From the NCBI GenBank assembly GCA_903838565.1, contig CAILZB010000051.1, positions 1 through 64,000 of the forward strand: a stretch of 64,000 nucleotides of DNA. The letters are read 5' to 3'. Within the stretch, counting starts at the first letter, position 1. Every line of letters starts with the position of its first letter. The notes beneath the pieces were generated by a model. It saw only the letters and a list, made by a program, of their open reading frames with translations. It searched no databases and was not told where the DNA came from. Shown here piece by piece: positions 16,897-24,842 of this stretch. Made by a program: the position numbers and the translations under genes. This stretch comes from an uncultured beta proteobacterium (GTDB lineage: Bacteria > Pseudomonadota > Gammaproteobacteria > Burkholderiales > Burkholderiaceae_C).

Positions 16897-19800
16897 ATGA
16901 GTCGTATCAACCTGTCCACCTGGAGCCTGATGCAGCACCAGTTGGTGCGTTACATCTTGGTGGTGGTGCTGCTGGGCGTCTGGTCCTATGTGAAGCTGGG
17001 GCAGGCCGAAGACCCGTCCTTTACCTGGCGCGGCATGGTGGTGCATGCCTACTGGCCCGGTGCCACGGCGCGCGAGGTGGAACAGCTGGTGTCCAAGGTG
17101 ATCGAGAAGAAGCTGCAGGAGACGCCCTACCTGGACTTCATCGATGGTGAATCCAGGCCGGGCGAGGCGCTGCTGATCATCATGTTGCGCGAGGACTCGC
17201 CCCCGGCCGAGGCTGCGAAAACCTTCTACCAGGTGCGCAAGAAGATCGCCGATATCAAGGACCAGCTGCCCGGCGGCGTGCTCGGTCCGTATTTCGACGA
17301 CGAGTGGGGCGACGTGTTCGGCTCCGTGTACGCACTCACAGGCGTTGGCTATACGCCGGCGCAATTGAAGCAGTACGCCGACATGGTGCGCGCCGAGCTG
17401 CTGCGGCTGAGCCAAGTGGCCAAGGTCAACATCATCGGCGAGCAGCCCGAACGCATTTACATCGAGTTCGACAACGAAAAGCTGCTCAGCGCCGGCCTGG
17501 ACGCGCTGATCGTGGTGGATGCGCTGCGCAAACAGAATGCCATCGCCGCGCCGGCTTCGATTGAAACCTCCAGCAACAGCCTGCACACGCGGGTCTCGGG
17601 CGAATTCGGCTCGATCGAAGCGATCCGCGATCTGAGCGTGAGTTTCAACGGCCGCAGCTTTCGCCTGGGCGACGTGGCGCGCGTGCTGCGGGGTTACCAG
17701 GAGCCCAGCTCGTTCAAGATGCGCGCCCTGGGCCAGCCGGCGCTGGGCCTGGAAGTCTCCATGCGAAGCGGCGGCGACATTCTCAAACTGGGCAAGGAGC
17801 TGACGGCAGCCGTTGACGGCGTGCGCGGGCGGCTTCCGGTGGGGATGGAGATCCATCAGGTGGCGGACCAGCCGACTGTCGTGCACGATGCCGTGCAGGT
17901 GTTCATGCGCTCCCTGGTGGAAGCCCTGCTGATCGTGATGGCGGTGAGCTTCGTCAGCCTGGGCAAGCGCGCCGGCCTGGTGGTGTCCCTGAGCATCCCC
18001 TTGGTGCTGGCCATGACCTTCACCGCCATGGTGATTTTCGGCATCGACCTGCAGCGCGTGTCGCTGGGCGCGCTCATCATTTCCCTGGGGCTGCTGGTGG
18101 ACGACGCCATGATCATCGTGGAGTCGATGGCGGTGCGCATGGAGCGCGGCCTGCACGGCCTGAAGGCGGCGGGCCACGCCTACCTGTCCACGGCTGCACC
18201 CATGCTCACGGGCACGCTCATCACGGCGGCGGGCTTCATGCCGGTGGGACTGGCCAAATCGGGCGCCGGCGAGTACACGTTCTCGCTGTTCGCGGTGGTC
18301 ACCATGGCGCTGGTCTCGTCCTGGGTGGTGGCTGTGTTCTTCACGCCCTACATCGCCTTCCTGCTGCTCAAGCCGGCGCTCACTGACGACCGGCGCGACC
18401 TGTATCTCACGCCGATCTACCGCAAGTTCAGGAAAGTGGTGGCCTGGTGCGTGGACTATCGAAAGACCGTGATCGCCGCCACGGCAGCGTTGTTCGTGCT
18501 GTCAGTGGCCGGCCTGGGTCTGGTGAAGCAGCAGTTCTTCCCGCTGTCCGAGCGCCCCGAAATCGTGATCGACATGTGGCTGCCCGCGGGCTCGAGCATG
18601 GCGTCGGTGGAGCGCGAGGTGGTGCGTCTGGAGGGGAAGATCAAGACCGATCCCGGCATTCGGGTCATGACCTCGTATATCGGCGGCGGGCCACCGCACT
18701 TCTTCCTGGCCATGCAGCCCGAGCTGCGCAACGCCAATTACGCCGCGGTGGTGGTGTCGGCCATCGACGTGCCCCATCGGGAGCGCCTCTTCGACAGCAT
18801 CCGCAACACCTTGCGCGAGGAGTTCCCCGCCGTGCGCTCGCGCACCTACCGCTTCGACTCCGGCCCGCCGGTGGGCTTGCCGGTGCAGTTTCGGGTCATC
18901 GGCGAGGACCAGGCGGTGCTGCTCTCAATCGCGGACCGCATGGCCGACGTGCTGCGCGCGCACCGCGACACGCGCGACGTGTACAACCACTGGAACGAGA
19001 TCGTCAAGACGCTGCAGCTCAACGTGGACCAGGACAAGGCGCGCGCGCTGGGCGTGTCCTCGCAGGACATCGGCAACACCGTCAGCGGCATGATGAACGG
19101 CTTGCCCGTGACCCAGTACCGCGAGGGCGACAAGCTGATCGACGTCGTGACGCGCGCGCGCGACAGCGCCGACCGCTCGCTGGCCGCCATCGGCGATCTG
19201 GCCGTGCGCACCGGCAGCGGGCGCTATGTGCCGCTGGACCAGTTCGTCACCATCAGCTACGGCTTCGAGGAGGCGGTGCTGGGTCGGCGCAGCGGCATGG
19301 GCGCCATCACCGTGCGCGCCGACATCGTCGACGAAGCTGAAGGGCCGGAGGTGGGCAAGCAGATCGAACCGGCCATGATGGCGCTGAACAAGACCCTGCC
19401 ACCGGGCTACCGCATCGAGACCGGTGGCGCGCTCGAGGCTGTGGCCAACTCGCAGGACTCCCTGGGCGTGGTGGTGCCGCTGATGCTGTTGGTGATCGTG
19501 ACCCTGCTGATGCTGCAGTTGCGCTCGTTCAAGAGCGCTGCGCGCGTGCTCATCAGCGCGCCGCTGGGCCTGGTCGGTGTGGTGGCGTCGCTGCTGCTGT
19601 TTCGCCAGCCCTTCGGCTTCGTGGCGATCCTGGGTGTGACCGCGCTGGCCGGCATCATCATGCGCAACTCGGTGATCCTGGTGGAGCTGATCGAGCGCTT
19701 CATTGAAACCACGAACGACCCGCGCCGCGCCATCATCGAGGCCGCGGTGCGGCGCCTGCGCCCGATCGTGCTGACCGCAGCGGCCACCATTCTGGCCATG

Positions 19801-20022
19801 GTGCCGCTCACCCAAGCGGTGTTCTGGCGCCCCATGGCCGTGGCCATGATGGGCGGCGTGGCCGTTGCCACCGTGCTGACGCTGGTGTTCGAACCCGCGA
19901 TCTACGCCGCCTGGTTTGGCGTGGCGCGTTCGCGCGCCGGCCATGCGGCCAAGCGCAAGAAACCCCGCAAGCCCCGGCGCGATCCGGTGGAGTTTGCGAA
20001 GACGCAGTTTGAGGAGGACTAG
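16897..20022 (+). CDS. RND efflux transporter, inner-membrane permease
   Basis: 1041 aa, usual for AcrB/MexB-type pumps, from ATG 16897 with GGGGG about 6 bases upstream; the frame is open to 16690 but that part is not protein-like. Twelve helices are predicted, with the TM4 motif GLLVDDAMIIVESMAVRME carrying the two proton-relay aspartates (near residue 408) and duplicated periplasmic domains. Late motifs include GVTALAGIIMRNSVILVELIERF. The N-terminus NLSTWSLMQHQLVRYILVVV places it in the branch with shorter, less-studied pumps rather than AcrB itself. Drug, lipid or metal cargo is unknown. Confidence 0.9.
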   Translation: MSRINLSTWSLMQHQLVRYILVVVLLGVWSYVKLGQAEDPSFTWRGMVVHAYWPGATAREVEQLVSKVIEKKLQETPYLDFIDGESRPGEALLIIMLREDSPPAEAAKTFYQVRKKIADIKDQLPGGVLGPYFDDEWGDVFGSVYALTGVGYTPAQLKQYADMVRAELLRLSQVAKVNIIGEQPERIYIEFDNEKLLSAGLDALIVVDALRKQNAIAAPASIETSSNSLHTRVSGEFGSIEAIRDLSVSFNGRSFRLGDVARVLRGYQEPSSFKMRALGQPALGLEVSMRSGGDILKLGKELTAAVDGVRGRLPVGMEIHQVADQPTVVHDAVQVFMRSLVEALLIVMAVSFVSLGKRAGLVVSLSIPLVLAMTFTAMVIFGIDLQRVSLGALIISLGLLVDDAMIIVESMAVRMERGLHGLKAAGHAYLSTAAPMLTGTLITAAGFMPVGLAKSGAGEYTFSLFAVVTMALVSSWVVAVFFTPYIAFLLLKPALTDDRRDLYLTPIYRKFRKVVAWCVDYRKTVIAATAALFVLSVAGLGLVKQQFFPLSERPEIVIDMWLPAGSSMASVEREVVRLEGKIKTDPGIRVMTSYIGGGPPHFFLAMQPELRNANYAAVVVSAIDVPHRERLFDSIRNTLREEFPAVRSRTYRFDSGPPVGLPVQFRVIGEDQAVLLSIADRMADVLRAHRDTRDVYNHWNEIVKTLQLNVDQDKARALGVSSQDIGNTVSGMMNGLPVTQYREGDKLIDVVTRARDSADRSLAAIGDLAVRTGSGRYVPLDQFVTISYGFEEAVLGRRSGMGAITVRADIVDEAEGPEVGKQIEPAMMALNKTLPPGYRIETGGALEAVANSQDSLGVVVPLMLLVIVTLLMLQLRSFKSAARVLISAPLGLVGVVASLLLFRQPFGFVAILGVTALAGIIMRNSVILVELIERFIETTNDPRRAIIEAAVRRLRPIVLTAAATILAMVPLTQAVFWRPMAVAMMGGVAVATVLTLVFEPAIYAAWFGVARSRAGHAAKRKKPRKPRRDPVEFAKTQFEED

Positions 20023-20218
20023 TGTCGCCCCGCCAATCGCGGCGGGCCGCGCTCGAACAGCTTGTCAGCCTGCGGGCCGCAGCAGCCGTGGACGGCTTAC
20101 CCATGACCCAGGAACCGTTCCTGAACCTGCAGGCGCTCCCGCTCGGCGGGCGCTGTGGATGGGACCAGGTCCTTTGAACTTCGAACCCGAGTTGGACGAC
20201 ACCGAACAGGGGAGGACT

Positions 20219-21535
20219 TCAGGGCCGGACTCTTGAGGACCACTCGGACAGTGAAGCTTTGGCCTTCAGCGTGCGCAGCGACAACTGCGCGCGGGTGAAC
20301 GGCAACTTCTCATCGGAAAGGGTCGCGAGGTAGCTGTACCAGTTCACCAGATTTTGTGCAATCTTCAGATTGCCCAGCTCAAGCGCCTCGGCGCGCTCAA
20401 GCAGGTTCTGAATCTCGAGGATGCGCGCGGCAGCATCGATGTCATCGCAGCAGCCGGGAATGCGCGAAATGGCCGCCAGATTCAGCACTTCGCCGTTCGA
20501 GGGCAGCGCCCGCGCGGCGTTGGCCAGGGCGCTCTGCGACTGCACCGGTACCGTCGGGTTCTCCTGGGTGGACGGGTGCCGCGGTGTGGGCAGTCCGAGC
20601 GTGCCCTCGATCACGTCTGCCACGGCCAGCGGTACCTTTGTCAGCGGGTCGCCGGTGCGCACCAGTGCAGCGCGGAATCGGGACAGGGAATCGAGTGCCT
20701 GTCGGCGCGACTCGGCGTCGCCATTCACGCGGAAGTTGAGGTAGTTGGCCATCGCCCGGGCGAGCAAGGTCTCCGGCAAGGCCGATCCGGCTTCCAACCC
20801 GCGTTCGTCGATCAGCAGCCACACGCTCCTGAGATCCGGGCCCAGCAGCTTGAGCCATGGGCGACGCCAGTCCATCACCATGAACTGTGCCGGCAGCTCG
20901 ACCGGCGCCGCGTCAAGGCGTGGCGCGACGCGCACCTGCAGCTCGGCCGTGATCAGGCTGGCGAGCCGTTCCTGATCTGCACGCGTGAACTTCTTTGCCG
21001 GAAAGGAGATCGTGCCCGCAGGCAGGCTGCCACCGAAACGCAGCGGGCGCGCCGGCGCCGGCAAGTCGACGCTGACCTCGAATTCGCGGTCGGCGCTGCC
21101 GTTCCACAGCACCCGCATGTGCGACTGCACGATGAGGCCGTCATCGCGGTCGAAGATCTCGCCCCAGACGAAGACGGCGCTGTGGAACGGTCTGCGCCAG
21201 AACAGCCCCGAGCGGGACTCCACGATGCGGTCGTAAACGGTTTCGATGCCGCATTTGGGGTTGGACGGTTCGCCTTCGAGCAGCGTGATCTGCGTTTCGT
21301 CGGTCTCCACGGCACCTTGCAAGGCCTGCAGGGTGGCGATCCGGTTGAGCTGCAGCGCCGACTCCCGATTGACGTCGCTGTTCCCGCCGTAACGGTAGGG
21401 CAGCATCACGACGTACGACGACGGGGCACTCAGGTTGCTGATGCGCGGGTTCTCGCACGGGGTGCGCAGCATGACTGCGCCGCAGCCCTGCAACAGGGCG
21501 GCGACGGTCAGCAGCAGGATGGCGCGCGCTCGCAT
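20219..21535 (-). CDS. Hypothetical lipoprotein, third gene of an unknown three-gene operon
   Basis: 438 aa from ATG 21535, chosen because a purine-rich ribosome binding site (AGGGAAGAAG) precedes it and MRARAILLLTVAALLQGC is a clean lipoprotein signal. An ATG at 21568 overlaps the upstream stop (ATGA) and adds 11 residues, so coupled initiation there is also possible. The mature protein has a Cys-Glu-Asn region, a beta-rich middle with FHSAVFVWGEIFDRDDGLIVQSHMRV, and an alpha-helical C-terminal third. No family is recognised. With the two upstream genes it probably forms an envelope-associated complex. Confidence 0.6.
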   Translation of the reverse strand: MRARAILLLTVAALLQGCGAVMLRTPCENPRISNLSAPSSYVVMLPYRYGGNSDVNRESALQLNRIATLQALQGAVETDETQITLLEGEPSNPKCGIETVYDRIVESRSGLFWRRPFHSAVFVWGEIFDRDDGLIVQSHMRVLWNGSADREFEVSVDLPAPARPLRFGGSLPAGTISFPAKKFTRADQERLASLITAELQVRVAPRLDAAPVELPAQFMVMDWRRPWLKLLGPDLRSVWLLIDERGLEAGSALPETLLARAMANYLNFRVNGDAESRRQALDSLSRFRAALVRTGDPLTKVPLAVADVIEGTLGLPTPRHPSTQENPTVPVQSQSALANAARALPSNGEVLNLAAISRIPGCCDDIDAAARILEIQNLLERAEALELGNLKIAQNLVNWYSYLATLSDEKLPFTRAQLSLRTLKAKASLSEWSSRVRP

Positions 21536-21564
21536 GGTGACTTCTTCCCTCTTCATCTTGGGTG

Positions 21565-22353
21565 TCATGGTGGCGGGACAGGTGCTGGCGCCGGGACGGT
21601 ACAGGACGATGGCAGCGAAATACCGGCCTTTTTTGCGCCATGTTCAAGCTCAACCATCAGGTCCAGGAGCTGCGCCGCGATTTCCTTGGCGAGCACCTCG
21701 GGTTTGGGGCGCAGCGTGCTGGGCGCCAGGGCCGCCAGACCGATGCGACTGTCGCACAGTGCCCTCCATGCCGCCCGGTACGCCGGTTTGTAGTCTTTGC
21801 CGGCCTGCTGGTAGACGGTCGCCAGGCCCATGGTGACGAAGGGCTTGTACAGAGCAGTTTCATTCACGAACACTTCGATCCAGCTCTCGATGGGGTCGAC
21901 GGCCTTGCCGGCGTAGAGCGTGACCACCTCGACATCGCGACGCGACGCGCCGTCGCTGCGCAGATAGACCGGAACGGCGAGCTGGACCAGCCCGGGCCGG
22001 TTGTCTTCCTGGCTTTTCCAGAACACTGCGACGACTTTGTAGCCAAGATAGTCCTTCATCTCGTCCACAGAAAAATCGCTGCTGCCCACGTGGTACGCGC
22101 AGGCGATCAGTTTCAGATCCAGTTTCTTGTCGGTTGAATCCTTGTTCAGGTCGCGCACGATGTCGTGCAGCAGCGGATCCACAACGCTCTTCAGGTGATC
22201 ACGGTCCTGCTCGCTTGTCTGATCGAGAAAGACCAGCGCGTAGTAGGTGTTGCTGGACCCTTCCTGATTGAACAGCGGCGGGCACTGCACCTTGGCCTGT
22301 GCCGCGGAGCACACCAGGCACAGGGCCGCCAGCCAGTGCTGCCAGCCAGTCAT
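21565..22353 (-). CDS. Hypothetical secreted protein, second gene of an unknown three-gene operon
   Basis: 262 aa from ATG 22353, which overlaps the stop of the upstream gene (ATGA). The signal peptide MTGWQHWLAALCLVCSAAQA is followed by KVQCPPLFNQEGSSNTYYALVFLDQ. The body has no recognised domain. Cysteines near the start (QCPP), in the middle (IACAYH), later (ALCDS) and near the end (PSSCTV) could form disulfides in the periplasm. The C-terminus is Pro-rich (PAPAPVPPP). Overlaps on both sides suggest fixed-ratio synthesis with its neighbours. Confidence 0.6.
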   Translation of the reverse strand: MTGWQHWLAALCLVCSAAQAKVQCPPLFNQEGSSNTYYALVFLDQTSEQDRDHLKSVVDPLLHDIVRDLNKDSTDKKLDLKLIACAYHVGSSDFSVDEMKDYLGYKVVAVFWKSQEDNRPGLVQLAVPVYLRSDGASRRDVEVVTLYAGKAVDPIESWIEVFVNETALYKPFVTMGLATVYQQAGKDYKPAYRAAWRALCDSRIGLAALAPSTLRPKPEVLAKEIAAQLLDLMVELEHGAKKAGISLPSSCTVPAPAPVPPP

Positions 22354-22886
22354 CGCGTGGCCTGCGGTAATTGGCATTTGAGTTCCTTGGTCAGATCCTG
22401 GACGGCCACCTCGCGTATCGCATTGACCAATTTCGGAATAGTCGGCGCTTCGAGCAGCAGGGCGCAGACTTCCATGCGATGCTGCAGCGCCAACAGGCGC
22501 AGACCGGGGATGGCGGTGCTGGGCGAATAAGCGTTCTTGCTGACGGCCATGACAAAGAGCGGGTAGATGGCATCACTGCCGTACATGGCGACCTGAAGGA
22601 CGATGCGTTCGCGCTCCTCGTCCTTGATGCTCTCCTTGTTGATTTCCGTCAGCAGGCCCGACATTTTTTCCAGTGCCTGCACGGTCGCCAGCCGCTCCTG
22701 CACACTGGTCTGCCGCTCCTTCAGCGCCGAGTCCAGCCGGTCCTTGAGCGCCCATCCGAAGTACGCAATCAGCAGCGCCTGCGCGATGGCCAGCAGCGTG
22801 TTGATCACTGCCATGCGCGCCGGCGAAGGCGGCGGCCTCAGAGGCGGCAAATCGGGCTGGCTTTGGGGAGGTGACGGCGAATCCAT
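22350..22886 (-). CDS. Hypothetical single-pass membrane protein, first gene of an unknown three-gene operon
   Basis: 178 aa. A Pro/Ser-rich N-terminus (about 24 residues) precedes one membrane helix (about residues 25-46, MAVINTLLAIAQALLIAYFGW). A heptad-like charged segment follows (LKDRLDSALKERQTSVQERLATVQALEKM would be a short coiled coil, about 47-80), then a helical domain. The layout suggests an inner-membrane protein with a coiled-coil stalk. No family is recognised. It is about 90 bp upstream of scpA on the same strand, but with its own likely promoter. Confidence 0.6.
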   Translation of the reverse strand: MDSPSPPQSQPDLPPLRPPPSPARMAVINTLLAIAQALLIAYFGWALKDRLDSALKERQTSVQERLATVQALEKMSGLLTEINKESIKDEERERIVLQVAMYGSDAIYPLFVMAVSKNAYSPSTAIPGLRLLALQHRMEVCALLLEAPTIPKLVNAIREVAVQDLTKELKCQLPQATR

Positions 22887-22976
22887 GGCTGATTAAAGTC
22901 AGCGCACGGAGGTGAAGAATTGAGAAAAATCAAGAACAACGAGCGTGGAAAAGAAGGGCGTGAATCGCGCCCGGAA

Positions 22977-23834
22977 TCACGCGGGTGAATACGCCAGCCG
23001 CACGTAGATCGGGGCAAAGGCCTCGGCCTGGGTGATTTCGATCAGGGTTTCCTTGGCCAGTTCGAGCAGTGCGATGAAGGTCACGACCAGCACCGGTACG
23101 CCCCGCTGCGGATCGAACAGCTTTTCGAACTCGACAAACTTTCGCCCCTGCAGATGGCGCAGCACGATGCTCATGTGCTCGCGCACGGAGAGCTCTTCAC
23201 GCGTGATCTTGTGGTGCTGCACCAGCCGGGCACGCTTGAGGATGTCGCGCCAGGCGTCCTGCAGGTCGAGCGCGTTCACGTCGGGGAAGCGCGGCTGCAG
23301 CGACTGCTCCACCAGCACCTGCGCTTTGAGGAAATCGCGACCGAATTGCGGCACGTTGTTCAGGCGCGCCGCCGCCAGCTTCATCTGCTCGTATTCCAGC
23401 AGACGGCGCACCAGCGCGGCACGCGGGTCTTCTGCTTCCTCGCCTTCGGCCACCCGTTTGGGCGGCAGCAGCATGCGCGACTTGATCTCGATCAGCATCG
23501 CCGCCATCAGCAGGTATTCGGCGGCGAGCTCCAGGTTGCGCACGCGGATTTCGTCGACATACACCAGGTATTGGCGGGTCACGCCCGCCATCGGGATGTC
23601 AAGGATATTGAAGTTCTGCTTGCGGATCAGATAGAGCAGCAGATCCAGCGGACCTTCGAAGGCTTCCAGGAAGACTTCGAGCGCGTCTGGCGGGATGTAC
23701 AGGTCCTGCGGCATCGCAAACAGCGGCTCGCCATACAGGCGTGCCACGGCGATATGGTCTACCACCTGCGGCATGGCCGACAGCGGGCTGGGAGCAGGTT
23801 CCGTCAGCAGGGCATTGTCGCCAGAGGAACTCAT
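22977..23834 (-). CDS. scpA: Segregation and condensation protein A
   Basis: 285 aa from ATG 23834; a TTG at 23864 would add ten residues. The kleisin N-terminus is clear: FLEAFEGPLDLLLYLIRKQNFNILDIPMAGVTRQYL (motif near residues 55-90), then ELAAEYLLMAAMLIEIKSRMLLP. The C-terminal winged-helix region has FIALLELAKETLIEITQAEAF. ScpA bridges the SMC heads and recruits ScpB for chromosome organisation. The DUF3460 gene just upstream on the same strand is its usual neighbour in Burkholderiales. No scpB is in the window. Confidence 0.93.
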   Translation of the reverse strand: MSSSGDNALLTEPAPSPLSAMPQVVDHIAVARLYGEPLFAMPQDLYIPPDALEVFLEAFEGPLDLLLYLIRKQNFNILDIPMAGVTRQYLVYVDEIRVRNLELAAEYLLMAAMLIEIKSRMLLPPKRVAEGEEAEDPRAALVRRLLEYEQMKLAAARLNNVPQFGRDFLKAQVLVEQSLQPRFPDVNALDLQDAWRDILKRARLVQHHKITREELSVREHMSIVLRHLQGRKFVEFEKLFDPQRGVPVLVVTFIALLELAKETLIEITQAEAFAPIYVRLAYSPA

Positions 23835-23900
23835 GCAAGCGTGATCAATTGAAACAGTCGGCAACAGCGGCCAGAACCGGCCGGCCGCCGAACAGGGCGA

Positions 23901-24107
23901 TCACTGGTCGTGCGACTGGTACACGTAGGGCTGCTGCGGCACGCGCGCCGCGCGAAAATCGCTCTGCGCGCTGCGATCCACCGACTTGTTCCACAGCAGG
24001 GCACGGCCATCCAGTTGCCCCTGTGCCATTTCAGGACGCGCGGCCTTGAGTTGTTCCAGGAATTGCGTGATATCGGACTTGTAGAAGGGGCGGTAAAAGA
24101 GGTTCAT
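23901..24107 (-). CDS. DUF3460 family small protein
   Basis: 68 aa from ATG 24107; the open frame reaches 24224, but the conserved protein starts MNLFYRPFYKSDITQFLEQL. The family pattern continues with ARPEMAQGQLDGRALLW and an Arg/Gln-rich tail ending PYVYQSHDQ. It has no known function and is typically found next to scpA in betaproteobacteria, as here (66 bp apart). It is divergent from pal. Confidence 0.8.
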   Translation of the reverse strand: MNLFYRPFYKSDITQFLEQLKAARPEMAQGQLDGRALLWNKSVDRSAQSDFRAARVPQQPYVYQSHDQ

Positions 24108-24207
24108 GTGGGGTGCCTTTGCGCCGATTTTACCGGCTCGCGCCGCCGCAGCGCCAGCCACAGCTCTGGTATGGTCAAAAAAGCGACCTAGAATGGAACG
24201 ATCGTGC

Positions 24208-24224
24208 TTGACAATCGGTGTCAA
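24208..24224 (+). promoter_or_regulatory. TTGACA-N5-TGTCAA inverted repeat upstream of pal
   Basis: TTGACA and TGTCAA are perfect reverse complements with a 5-bp spacer, 63 bp before the pal start. TTGACA also matches a sigma-70 -35 box, though the -10 17 bp further on (AACCTG) is poor. It could be a promoter with an overlapping operator. Weak evidence. Confidence 0.3.
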
Positions 24225-24286
24225 ATCGCGAACCTGACTCTGATGGGCTTTCTCATCAGCCAGGGCGTCACCCGAAAGGATATTCC

Positions 24287-24826
24287 GTGAACTTGAAATT
24301 CCTGGCCACTTTACTCATCGCTGCCACGCTTGCCGCCTGCAGCAGCACCAAACTCGACACGCCGCCGGTTGTCGACGCGCCCGTCGTTCCTGTGAAGGTG
24401 GCGCCAGCGACGCCGCCGGTTGAGCCGCCGGCGCCGCAGTCCACCGTCAAGTCGGTGGTGCTGCATCCGTTGGACGACCCGAAATCGGCGCTGGCCAAGC
24501 GCAGCGTCTTCTTCGAATACGACAGCTATGAAATCGCCCCGGCCGGACGCGCGCTGGTCGAGGAGCACAGCAAGTACCTGACGGCCCACGCCAGCGCCAG
24601 CGTGCGCCTCGAAGGCAACGCCGACGAGCGCGGCGGCCGCGAGTACAACTTGGCGCTGGGGCAAAAGCGCGCCGACGCCGTGCGCCAGGCCATGAAGTTG
24701 CTGGGCGTGGCGGAGAAGCAGATGGAGTCGGTCAGCTTCGGCAAGGAAAAGCCGTTGGCGAACGGGCACGATGAAGAGGCCTGGGCGAAGAACCGCCGCG
24801 TCGACGTGAACTACCAGACGCGTTAA
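24287..24826 (+). CDS. pal: Peptidoglycan-associated lipoprotein (OmpA/Pal family)
   Basis: 179 aa from a GTG start, set by AAAGGA at 24275-24280 and by the lipoprotein signal MNLKFLATLLIAATLAAC. A Pro/Val-rich linker follows, then the OmpA-like peptidoglycan-binding domain with FFEYDSYEI, and LEGNADERGGREYNLALGQKRADAVRQ as two joined family motifs around residues 110-140. Pal anchors the outer membrane to the wall and normally lies with tolB and ybgF; neither is next to it here. It is 17 bp from the Ehr complex genes and on the same strand, but functional linkage is unlikely. Confidence 0.88.
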   Translation: MNLKFLATLLIAATLAACSSTKLDTPPVVDAPVVPVKVAPATPPVEPPAPQSTVKSVVLHPLDDPKSALAKRSVFFEYDSYEIAPAGRALVEEHSKYLTAHASASVRLEGNADERGGREYNLALGQKRADAVRQAMKLLGVAEKQMESVSFGKEKPLANGHDEEAWAKNRRVDVNYQTR

Positions 24827-24842
24827 CTTCACGCCACTCACC

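Noticed and set aside
14505..16919. 804-codon minus-strand open frame
   Set aside because: It lies antisense to the ThiF-like and RND adaptor genes, has His/Gln/Arg-rich low-complexity composition and no domain: a high-GC shadow. The 594-codon frame at 767-2551 is rejected for the same reason.
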